A stretch of 5,526 nucleotides of DNA from an uncultured Pseudomonadota bacterium (GTDB taxonomy: Bacteria > Myxococcota_A > UBA796 > GCA-2862545): contig CALATR010001091.1 in assembly GCA_937891875.1 (NCBI GenBank), positions 1-5,526 of the forward strand, written 5' to 3'. Positions 1 through 5,526 of this stretch are shown in pieces; within the stretch, counting starts at the first letter, position 1; each line of letters begins with the position of its first letter. The position numbers and the translations under genes were made by a program. Under the pieces are notes generated by a model. That model saw nothing but the letters and a program-made list of their open reading frames with translations. It ran no database searches and was not told the DNA's origin.

Positions 1-683
1 CCCGACGCCCCCAGCCACAGGTACGCGCTGCCTGCGTCGACCGCGTTGGTGGCGGAGTCGTAGGCCGAGGCCACCACGTCGCAGCGCCCGTCGCCGTCGA
101 CATCGCCGGTGACGATGTCCCGCCCCAGCTGCAGGCCCGCCCGATGGCCCGCGAACACCTGGTCTGGGCTCTCGGCGAGCCCGTCGGGGCCGCCGCGCAG
201 GCCGTACACGACGCCCTGGCTGGAGAGCGCCGCGCCGCCGTCCGGATCCTCGCCGAGGGGCGCGCTGACGAGCACGTCGTCGTAGCCGTCCCCGTCGAGA
301 TCACAGCTGGCGACCGCCGCACCGAGCTGGTCCCCGGAGCTGCCGAAGCTCACCGACGACAGCGGCTCTTCGGCGAAGAATCCGCCTTCGACGCCCGCGA
401 ACACGAGCACGCGCCCCTGGTCGTTGCGCACGGTGTCGTCGGTGAACTCGCCGGTGATGAGGTCCAGGACCCCGTCGCCGTCGACGTCACCCAGGGTGGC
501 GTCCTTGCCCAGCCGCGCCGCCCGGGAGCCTCCGGAGAGCACGAACGCGGGCTCGGGCTCGAGCCCCGCCGGGGAGCCGGCGAAGATCCAGATCGCACCG
601 GAGGCGAGGTGGTCGACCGAGGCCTCGTACATGCCCAGGAGCACGTCATCGTAGCCGTCCCCGTCGAAGTCGTGGACCAGCAC
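1..683 (-). repeat. Tandem FG-GAP calcium-loop repeats of gene 3 (four visible)
   Basis: Four repeats are visible, with loops DFDGDGYDD (from residue 299), DVDGDGVLD (360), DLDGDGYDD (422) and DVDGDGRCD (488). The spacing is regular at 61-66 residues, tighter than in gene 2. The intervening strands include GAIWIFAGSPAGL and GVVYGLRGGPDGL, the same pattern as in gene 2. The array is cut by the window edge just after the fourth loop, in the strand SAYLWLGASG. Confidence 0.9.
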
Positions 684-1565
684 CCGGGCCCGGTCGGTGC
701 GATCGCCGTGGGCGGTGAGGTGGTCGGGGATCACGACATCGAGCGCGTCGTAGGTGAGGTCCAGCTCCAGGCCGGCGTACAGGTCGCTGACCCGGACGAC
801 CGAGCGGCCCGGCACGTCGGCCCGCAGCGCGCCCTCCTCGGAGACCCGCGCAGGGCCTGAGCGCACGGTGAGGGCGTAGTGGCCGGAGCCCCCGTCGAGG
901 TCGGGCACCACGTCCTCACCGACGACCCCACCCCAGTGGGGCGCGGACGAGGTCACAGCCGCGGCGGGGTCGATGCGCAGGCTCGCCCGCACCTCCTGGC
1001 CGGTGCGCAGGTCGGTGACGACGAGGCGCTCGGAGCCGACCACGTCGCCAGCGCGGTAGACGCAGTCGGAGTCGACCGTCGAGCCGGTGTCGGCGCCCTC
1101 GAGCGCGCAGGCGAGCTCGCCGGAGCCGCCGATCAGGCTCGGATGGATGACCGTGCCCGGGCGCACGACCGCGTTCGTCGGCTCGACGACGAGCGGGGGC
1201 ACGACCACGACCTTGGCGAACGCCCGCACCCCCGGACAGGCCGCGTCGCTCACCTCGACCTCGTCCTGCACGTCCTGCACGGCGCCCGCCAGGTACGCGC
1301 CGCTCCGGGCGTCCAGCAGGGCACCCGACCGGTTGATGTGCAGGGCGAAGCTGTAGTCTCCCCCGCCGCCGCTCGCCTCGAAGCGCACCTCCTGGTGGGG
1401 CGTCACCCACGGGCTCGCCGGGCTGAGCGCGAGGGTGCAGTCGATCGGGGGATCGGTGTCGACCACCGGCGGATCGTCGGGGTCCGGCGCGGGGGTGCGT
1501 CCGCCGCTCACGGACGGTCCGGTGCACCCGGCGAGCAGGAGCGCGAGCAGGGTCAGGCGCGCCAT
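1..1565 (-). CDS. Second FG-GAP repeat lipoprotein, paralogue of the upstream gene (3' end outside window)
   Basis: The frame is open from ATG 1565-1563 to the left edge with no stop, giving 521 visible residues. The N-terminus is a textbook lipoprotein signal with lipobox LAGC and Cys14, followed by a Pro/Asp linker (residues 24-42) shorter and less repetitive than that of gene 2. Residues 43-292 hold three Ig/cadherin-like modules with GGxGxYxF-type motifs and cysteines at 43, 110, 153 and 168, matching the four cysteines of the neighbour in order and spacing. FG-GAP calcium loops begin at Asp299, Asp360, Asp422 and Asp488, about 61-66 residues apart. More repeats are expected to the left, since the visible end is mid-repeat and a propeller normally needs about seven. 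A GTG at 1568 lies one codon upstream in frame. The ATG is preferred because the G-run at 1574-1570 is then four bases away rather than one. Probably a tandem duplicate co-expressed with gene 2; function beyond surface binding is unknown. Confidence 0.93.
   Translation of the reverse strand, partial: MARLTLLALLLAGCTGPSVSGGRTPAPDPDDPPVVDTDPPIDCTLALSPASPWVTPHQEVRFEASGGGGDYSFALHINRSGALLDARSGAYLAGAVQDVQDEVEVSDAACPGVRAFAKVVVVPPLVVEPTNAVVRPGTVIHPSLIGGSGELACALEGADTGSTVDSDCVYRAGDVVGSERLVVTDLRTGQEVRASLRIDPAAAVTSSAPHWGGVVGEDVVPDLDGGSGHYALTVRSGPARVSEEGALRADVPGRSVVRVSDLYAGLELDLTYDALDVVIPDHLTAHGDRTDRARVLVHDFDGDGYDDVLLGMYEASVDHLASGAIWIFAGSPAGLEPEPAFVLSGGSRAARLGKDATLGDVDGDGVLDLITGEFTDDTVRNDQGRVLVFAGVEGGFFAEEPLSSVSFGSSGDQLGAAVASCDLDGDGYDDVLVSAPLGEDPDGGAALSSQGVVYGLRGGPDGLAESPDQVFAGHRAGLQLGRDIVTGDVDGDGRCDVVASAYDSATNAVDAGSAYLWLGAS
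690..1439 (-). other. Three Ig/cadherin-like modules of gene 3
   Basis: Residues 43 to about 292 follow the same three-module plan as gene 2: SGGGGDYSF, IGGSGELAC and DGGSGHYAL mark the turns, and VSDAAC, VTDLRTG and VSDLYAG mark the closing strands. Cysteines 43/110 and 153/168 are placed as in the neighbour, suggesting one disulfide bridging module 1 and one within module 2. The correspondence supports common descent of the two genes along their whole visible N-terminal halves. Confidence 0.6.
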
Positions 1566-1574
1566 CACTCCCCC
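1563..1574 (-). promoter_or_regulatory. TGATG start/stop overlap with G-run ribosome binding site (gene 2 to gene 3)
   Basis: The TGA of gene 2 (1567-1565) shares one base with the ATG of gene 3 (1565-1563). A GGGGGAG element at 1574-1568 sits directly upstream inside the last codons of gene 2. The G-run ends four bases before the ATG and one base before the alternative GTG at 1568, which favours the ATG. If the GTG were used, the overlap would be the same GTGA as at the other junction. Either way the layout points to coupled translation. Confidence 0.7.
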
Positions 1575-4500
1575 ACCGGCAGCACGTAGACCGAGCCGGC
1601 GAACTGCTCGGCCGTGGGCGCGCCCACCGCGATGAAGCCCGTGCCGTCCGACCCACTGAAGCCCACCGCGGCCGTGCCCAGGCTGCCCGGGATGGCCTCC
1701 CCGGCGAGCAGGCCCACCGGCAGGGGCTCCTCGACGAAGCCGGTCCCGTCGGAATTGTCGAGGGCGTAGACGTACGCACCGCCTCCGGCGATCCGGGGGC
1801 GGGTCGCGAGCAGGCGCGGGCCCCGCGAGGCCGTCCCCGGCAACATGACCAGCGCCGAGCCGAACCACGCGCCCGGCTCCCCGTCGCGGATGCGCACCAC
1901 CCGGTCCAGGGTCTCGAGCCGCGGCGCGGCGAGCTCCTCGGCTGGGGGCAGCTCGCCGACCAGATCGGTGCGCGCGAGGTCGAGCAGGCGGGCGCCGGAC
2001 ACGACCCACACGACGCCGCCGCTGTTGCCCGACGTGAGGCGGGGCGCGCCGATCGCCAGGTCGACCAGGCCGTCGCCGTCGAGATCCTGTCCCGACGCCA
2101 GCGCCTCGCCCGCCGAGCCCCGGGTCGTGCCCGACACCAGCTGGCTGATCGACGGCCGCCTGGCGCAGCCTTCGCCGCCTCCCCAGAAGATCCGGATCAC
2201 CCCCTGGTTCTGGCGACCGCGGTCCTCGAAGGGCGCGCCGACCGCGACGTCGTCGCAGCCGTCGCCGTCGAGATCGCCCAGCGGTGCGATCGCCGTGCCC
2301 ATGGCTGCGCCGGTCTCGGTCGCCTCCCAGCGATCGGCGGGGTCCAGGCAGATCACCCGGGTGGTGCCATCGTCGGGCAGGTCCTGACCGCGCAGCACGT
2401 ACACGCCGCCCCCCCGACCCCACGCGGTCGACGCGACCATCAGGTCGTCACGGCCGTCCCCGTCGAAGTCGCCGATCCCGGGCGCACGCTGCAGCTGCTC
2501 GTCCTGACCCGGTCCGTACAGGGCCAGGGCCGGCTCGTCGGCAAACCCCCGGGGACCCCCCCGGTAGACGAAGACCGCGCCCGGGCGGGTGACCCGTCCG
2601 CCGCAGGTCCGCGGCGCGTAGGTCGTGGGCAGGGTCGGGTAGCGGTCCAGGCTCCTCGCGACCACGACCAGATCGTCGTAGCCGTCCCCGTCCAGGTCGG
2701 TGTCGGCGGTCAGCCCGTACCCGACGCGATCGCTCGAGTTCCGGGCGTAGAACGCCGCAGACTGCTCGACCGGCCACCGGGAGAAGCCGTCCCCCGCCCG
2801 GGCGAAGGACCACACCGAGCCCGCGTCCACCCCGTAGATGGCGTGAGCCGCACCATAGGCGCCGACGAGCAGGTCCGGACGCCCGTCGCCGGTGGCATCG
2901 CCGAACGCGAGCGACCGCCCCACGCCGGTGTCGTCCCACCCGTGGGGAAGATCGAGCGGCCAGGCGTCCTCGCCGTCCAGCGACAGCACCTCCGGGTAGC
3001 CTGCAAACGCGTTCGACGGCCCACGCAGCGCGTGCACCAGCAGCTCGCTGTCTCCGTCCCCGTCCGTGTCCCCTACGATCGACACCAGCACGCCCTCGCC
3101 GTAGCCGCCCTCGTGGCGCTCGATCGCGGTGGCGCCGACGGCCTGCAGGGTCGTCGTGCCCGGGGAGAGCGTCCGCAGCTTGGCTCCGGTCAGCAGCCAG
3201 GCCTGGCCCGTGTTGTTCACGCCCGCCGGGTACTCGTCCTGGAAGGCGCCGATCAGCAGGTCGTCGAGGCCGTCTCCGTCGGCGTCGCCCACGCTCACGG
3301 ACTGACCGGTCTGGTCGCCGCCCTGATCGCCCACGAAGGCCCAGGTAGCGTCGGAGATCGAGCGTACGACGGGCCCATCGGCCAGGAGCATGGCTCCCGG
3401 GTACACGTGCACGGTGCCCCGGCCCAGCTGGTAGCTTCCCAGCGCCAGATCCAGGACGCCGTCACCATCGAGATCCCCGAGGTCGACCGCCCAGGTGGCG
3501 ACCGCGTTGGTCGCGGTGCCGGTGTAGGTGAGCATGCGGTGGGGATGGGGCTCGACCAGGGTGTCGGCGTGGCCGCGGTACAGGGTGACGATGCCGTCCT
3601 GGCCGGAGCCGTCGACGTTGCCGTGGTAGGTCGTGGACAGCAGGTCGCAGCGGCCGTCCCCGTCCAGATCGGCGGTGCGGATCCGGCGGCCCAGGCGCAC
3701 CGGGAAGCTGGTCCAGCCGCCGTCGCCGTCGGGGATCTCGCCGTAGCGGATGGTCGAGGGCGCCTCGGCGAAGCCGGACGGTCCCCCGCGGAAGAGGTGG
3801 ATGGCGCCCGCCTGCACGACCGCGGTCTCGTCCTCGTTGTCCTCGTCCTGGTAGGCACCGACGGCGAGGTCCTGCCAGCCGTCCCCGTCGAAGTCACACA
3901 GGCCGACCCCGCTGCCGAGGCGATCCTCGCCGCGCTCCCCCACGTAGAAGGGCTCGTCCAGCGCGCGGTCGGGATCGGCGGACATGAAGTCGGAGATCAG
4001 GTAGATCGCCCCGTTTCGGCTCATGCCCGCGCTCTGCAGGAACGCGCCGAGGGCGAGATCGGCCTTGCCGTCGCCGTCATGGTCGCCCACCGCGAAGTCC
4101 TCTCCCAGGCCGCTGCCTGCGGGCAGTCCGACCAGGTAGCCGCCGCCGGGGGCACGCCTGGGTCCGAACACCGCGTGGGGCTCCGGGTCGAGGCCGTCGG
4201 GACCGCCGCGGTAGACCAGCACGGCGCCGGCCTCCAGGGCGCCGAGGTCGGAGTTGGGCAGGCCGAGCATCACGTCGGCGTAGCCGTCCTGGTCGAAGTC
4301 CCCGGACAGCACACGCCCGGTGCGACCGCGGGCGGTGCGCTCCAGCGGGGGCAGGACCGAGCCCACCACGTGCACGGGCACCCGCGCCTCGTGCCCGCTG
4401 AAGCGATCGGCGATGACCAGGCTGGCCTCGCCCTCGCGCAGGCCGGTCACCGTGCGCCCCTCGACCCGGACCACGTCCTCGCCGTCCAGCACGGTGATGT

Positions 4501-5203
4501 CGAAGCGATCGCTCCCCGATGCGGGCTCGACCGTGTGCGCCCCCCCGAGCGGGATCCACCACCCCTCCGCGGCCACGCCCAGGTCGCTGCCGGCCTGCAC
4601 GGTGATCCGCACCACCACGCGCTCGCCGCTCTCGGGGTCGCTGACGTCGATGCGGTCGAGGCCGTCGAGCTCGCCGGCGGTGTAGACGCACCCGTCCAGG
4701 GTCGCGCCGGAGGCCGTGCCGACCAGCACGCACTCGGGCTCGGACAGGCCGCCGCTGATGTCGAGCTCGAAGGTCACGCCCGGCAGCACGGTCGCCCGGT
4801 CGGGCACGACAGTCAGGTTCGGCACCACCTCGAGGGTGATCTCCGCCGAGCCGTCGCAGCCGTCGTCGGTCACCTCGATCACGTGCGGGATCCCTGGGAT
4901 CTCGCCGACAAGCACCCGGCCGATCCGGCTCTCGACGAAGCCCACCCCCCGCTCGGGCTCCAGCAGGGTGAAGCGGTAGGCGCCGGTGCCGCCGGTGGCG
5001 GTGAGCTGCACGATGCCCAGAGGCACGGCCTCGGTGCGGTCGGCGGTGACGGCCAGCGCAGGGACGCAGGCGTCGGGGTCGACCACGCTGTCGGAGTCGG
5101 TGTCGCTGTCCGAGTCGACGTCGGTGTCGTCGCTCGGATCGGGCTCTGCGGGCTCGACGCAGCCCAGCGCGCCAAGCAGCACCACCAGGGCGAGCCGCCT
5201 CAC
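1565..5203 (-). CDS. FG-GAP (integrin alpha-like beta-propeller) repeat lipoprotein with three Ig/cadherin-like modules
   Basis: This is a complete gene of 1212 residues, starting at GTG 5203 and ending at TGA 1567-1565. The start is chosen because the protein then opens with a lipoprotein signal: two Arg, a hydrophobic core, and a GALGC lipobox with Cys15. Longer in-frame starts (for example at 5383) would read through the cytochrome gene in another frame. Residues 22-44 are an Asp/Ser/Thr linker that would hold the protein off the membrane. Residues 46-290 hold three related Ig/cadherin-like modules with GGxGxYxF-type motifs and likely disulfides Cys46-Cys116 and Cys158-Cys172. From residue 298 to the end run FG-GAP repeats with DxDGDGxxDL calcium loops. 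The first Asp is at 302, 374, 437, 512, 577, 640, 712, 769, 836, 912, 977 and 1040, followed by two eroded repeats near 1121 and 1182. Such repeats fold as beta-propeller blades in integrin alpha chains and in many bacterial surface proteins. No catalytic motif was seen. Likely exported and membrane-anchored; ligand unknown. Confidence 0.93.
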   Translation of the reverse strand: MRRLALVVLLGALGCVEPAEPDPSDDTDVDSDSDTDSDSVVDPDACVPALAVTADRTEAVPLGIVQLTATGGTGAYRFTLLEPERGVGFVESRIGRVLVGEIPGIPHVIEVTDDGCDGSAEITLEVVPNLTVVPDRATVLPGVTFELDISGGLSEPECVLVGTASGATLDGCVYTAGELDGLDRIDVSDPESGERVVVRITVQAGSDLGVAAEGWWIPLGGAHTVEPASGSDRFDITVLDGEDVVRVEGRTVTGLREGEASLVIADRFSGHEARVPVHVVGSVLPPLERTARGRTGRVLSGDFDQDGYADVMLGLPNSDLGALEAGAVLVYRGGPDGLDPEPHAVFGPRRAPGGGYLVGLPAGSGLGEDFAVGDHDGDGKADLALGAFLQSAGMSRNGAIYLISDFMSADPDRALDEPFYVGERGEDRLGSGVGLCDFDGDGWQDLAVGAYQDEDNEDETAVVQAGAIHLFRGGPSGFAEAPSTIRYGEIPDGDGGWTSFPVRLGRRIRTADLDGDGRCDLLSTTYHGNVDGSGQDGIVTLYRGHADTLVEPHPHRMLTYTGTATNAVATWAVDLGDLDGDGVLDLALGSYQLGRGTVHVYPGAMLLADGPVVRSISDATWAFVGDQGGDQTGQSVSVGDADGDGLDDLLIGAFQDEYPAGVNNTGQAWLLTGAKLRTLSPGTTTLQAVGATAIERHEGGYGEGVLVSIVGDTDGDGDSELLVHALRGPSNAFAGYPEVLSLDGEDAWPLDLPHGWDDTGVGRSLAFGDATGDGRPDLLVGAYGAAHAIYGVDAGSVWSFARAGDGFSRWPVEQSAAFYARNSSDRVGYGLTADTDLDGDGYDDLVVVARSLDRYPTLPTTYAPRTCGGRVTRPGAVFVYRGGPRGFADEPALALYGPGQDEQLQRAPGIGDFDGDGRDDLMVASTAWGRGGGVYVLRGQDLPDDGTTRVICLDPADRWEATETGAAMGTAIAPLGDLDGDGCDDVAVGAPFEDRGRQNQGVIRIFWGGGEGCARRPSISQLVSGTTRGSAGEALASGQDLDGDGLVDLAIGAPRLTSGNSGGVVWVVSGARLLDLARTDLVGELPPAEELAAPRLETLDRVVRIRDGEPGAWFGSALVMLPGTASRGPRLLATRPRIAGGGAYVYALDNSDGTGFVEEPLPVGLLAGEAIPGSLGTAAVGFSGSDGTGFIAVGAPTAEQFAGSVYVLPVGE
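1568..4312 (-). repeat. Tandem FG-GAP calcium-loop repeats of gene 2 (12 canonical, 2 eroded)
   Basis: These are protein-level tandem repeats at intervals of 57 to about 81 residues. Each has a hydrophobic strand, a DxDGDG loop followed by xxDL, then a short GA/GS turn and a sugar-propeller-like strand of the type GAVxVYRGGPDG. Loop variants include DFDQDGYAD (repeat 1), DTDGDGDSE (repeat 7) and DATGDGRPD (repeat 8). Repeats 13 (LPGTASRG) and 14 (FSGSDGTG) keep the flanking strands but have lost most of the calcium-binding Asp. The last strand, SVYVLPVGE, is the exact C-terminus. On the plus strand the loops appear as recurrent gccgtccccgtcga-like blocks, which is the coding signature and not a separate DNA element. 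Confidence 0.9.
4334..5068 (-). other. Three Ig/cadherin-like modules of gene 2
   Basis: Residues 46-127, 128-204 and about 205-290 repeat one plan: an opening strand, a GG/SG turn followed by an aromatic or acidic residue and strand (TGGTGAYRF, SGGLSEPE, ASGSDRF), a G-x-aliphatic-x-G stretch, and a closing strand with VTDDGC, VSDPESG or IADRFSG. The plan resembles the putative Ig (He_PIG/cadherin-like) fold found in bacterial surface proteins. Family assignment is by eye from motif order and is less sure than the repeated nature itself. Confidence 0.6.
5090..5131 (-). repeat. Period-6 low-complexity repeat coding the Asp/Ser/Thr linker of gene 2
   Basis: On the plus strand the trinucleotide gtc recurs exactly every six bases at 5090, 5096, 5102, 5108, 5114, 5120 and 5126, separated by variable triplets (gga, ggt, gct, cga, gac, ggt). 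On the coding strand this gives alternating Asp with Ser, Thr or Val just after the lipobox, an extended acidic tether. The six-base period keeps frame if units are gained or lost, so length variation between strains is likely. Confidence 0.8.
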
Positions 5204-5215
5204 TGAAAGCCCCCC
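5200..5215 (-). promoter_or_regulatory. GTGA start/stop overlap with G-run ribosome binding site (gene 1 to gene 2)
   Basis: The stop TGA of the cytochrome gene (5202-5200) and the GTG start of the first FG-GAP lipoprotein (5203-5201) share the tetranucleotide GTGA. Six consecutive G on the minus strand (5215-5210) lie six bases before the GTG and can pair with the CCUCC of 16S rRNA using one G-U pair. This layout is typical of translational coupling, in which ribosomes finishing gene 1 restart on gene 2, and it supports the GTG as the true start. Confidence 0.75.
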
Positions 5216-5526
5216 GCCGCCCACAGGCGGACCAGCTCGATCTGCTCCTCGGGCAGGCCGGTCTCGGTGCCGAGCGGCATCTTCTGCTGCTCCAGGACCT
5301 CGACGATCAGCTCGATCCGCGCCTGCCAGTCCTCGGACGTCTCGAGGATGGTCTCGGCGTTGCCCGAGTGGCAGGCCAGGCACTCGTCCTGGGCCAGCGG
5401 GCGCACGTGATCGGCCCAGGTGACGACCCCGCTCTGCAGGTCCAGCTCTGCGGTGACCTCGACCGGCTCGCTGCCCCAGGCGCCGGTCGCGGTGACCGTG
5501 TGCAGTCCGCGGGGCAGGCCGTCCAG
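5200..5526 (-). CDS. C-terminal part of an exported mono-heme cytochrome c domain protein (5' end outside window)
   Basis: The frame is open from the right edge to a TGA at 5202-5200, giving 108 visible residues; the true start is not in the window. Visible residues 1-40 alternate hydrophobic and polar residues like a beta-sandwich or carboxypeptidase-regulatory-type module. Residues 41-108 form a compact cytochrome c domain: the heme-attachment motif CLACH (Cys49, Cys52, His53), a helix around Trp67-Val77, then KMP with Met83 as the likely distal iron ligand, and an ending LVRLWAAGGF. This ending and the Met-Pro spacing match the small single-heme domain common in exported proteins of Myxococcota and Planctomycetota, where heme is attached covalently outside the cytoplasm. 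A GTG at 5406 could begin a shorter ORF, but the upstream codons are fully open and protein-like, so it is probably internal. The stop overlaps the start of the next gene by four bases. The role (electron transfer or heme-linked enzyme) cannot be told from this fragment. An accessory domain is likely upstream. Confidence 0.85.
   Translation of the reverse strand: MDGLPRGLHTVTATGAWGSEPVEVTAELDLQSGVVTWADHVRPLAQDECLACHSGNAETILETSEDWQARIELIVEVLEQQKMPLGTETGLPEEQIELVRLWAAGGFQ

Noticed and set aside
144..1589. Plus-strand open frames at 144-860 and 879-1589
   Set aside because: Both are antisense to gene 3, which carries a lipobox, Ig-like modules and four FG-GAP loops in a frame open over all 1565 bases. 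The plus-strand products show no domain and only mirror the repeated codons.
916..1779. Minus-strand open frame spanning the gene 2/gene 3 junction
   Set aside because: It is out of frame with both genes, Arg/Ala/Pro/Gly-rich and low in complexity, a usual frameshift shadow in G+C-rich DNA.
1..4312. CRISPR-like or regulatory array suggested by regularly spaced gccgtccccgtcga blocks
   Set aside because: Intervals of about 170-245 bases, imperfect copies and exact agreement with codons for DxDGDG show these are protein repeats.
2843..5206. A 787-codon open frame on the plus strand opposite gene 2
   Set aside because: It lies wholly antisense to a gene with clear domains. Its composition (Val, Ala, Gly, His, Arg rich with recurring VAVPVEV-like strings) is the complement of the repeated calcium-loop codons. 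G+C-rich codon bias removes stops from this frame.
5204..5383. Longer start for gene 2 giving 60 extra residues
   Set aside because: The extra stretch overlaps the cytochrome coding region, is Arg/Gly/Ala-rich, and would bury the lipoprotein signal inside the protein.
5407..5526. Promoter or intergenic region right of the GTG at 5406
   Set aside because: The 40 codons to the edge are open in the cytochrome frame and encode a plausible beta-rich segment, so this is coding sequence.

Overview
This G+C-rich window holds three co-directional genes on the minus strand, with no intergenic space and no other gene class that I can support. Third codon positions are almost always G or C. The overall style suggests a myxobacterium-like bacterium (Myxococcota, formerly Deltaproteobacteria): secreted lipoproteins with Asp/Ser/Thr-rich linkers, FG-GAP repeats, and a single-heme c-type cytochrome tail. 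That placement is inference from protein style; no taxonomic marker gene is present.

Reading in the direction of transcription (right to left): (1) bases 5526-5200 carry the C-terminal 108 residues of a gene that starts outside the window. It has a short beta-rich stretch followed by a mono-heme cytochrome c domain with CLACH and a distal Met-Pro. (2) Bases 5203-1565 carry a complete 1212-residue lipoprotein: signal peptide, Asp/Ser linker, three Ig/cadherin-like modules, then 12 canonical and 2 eroded FG-GAP (integrin-alpha-type) calcium-loop repeats reaching the C-terminus. (3) Bases 1565-1 carry the N-terminal 521 residues of a second lipoprotein that runs off the left edge. It has the same architecture as gene 2 and four FG-GAP repeats inside the window. 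It has no stop in the window, so an ORF caller requiring both ends would miss it, although it is clearly real.

Both junctions overlap. Gene 1 and gene 2 share the tetranucleotide GTGA, and gene 2 and gene 3 meet at GTGATG. Both junctions have a G-run upstream that can act as a Shine-Dalgarno sequence. The three genes are therefore probably one translationally coupled transcription unit. Promoter and terminator must lie outside the window.

The most interesting feature is the pair of tandem paralogues. Signal peptide, linker, three Ig-like modules, four N-terminal cysteines, the offset of the first FG-GAP repeat (residue 302 versus 299) and two propeller cysteines all correspond. Gene 2 has 14 repeats, the number needed for two seven-bladed propellers. 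The working picture is a set of exported, calcium-loaded surface proteins made together with an exported heme protein. What they bind or do is not visible from the sequence.
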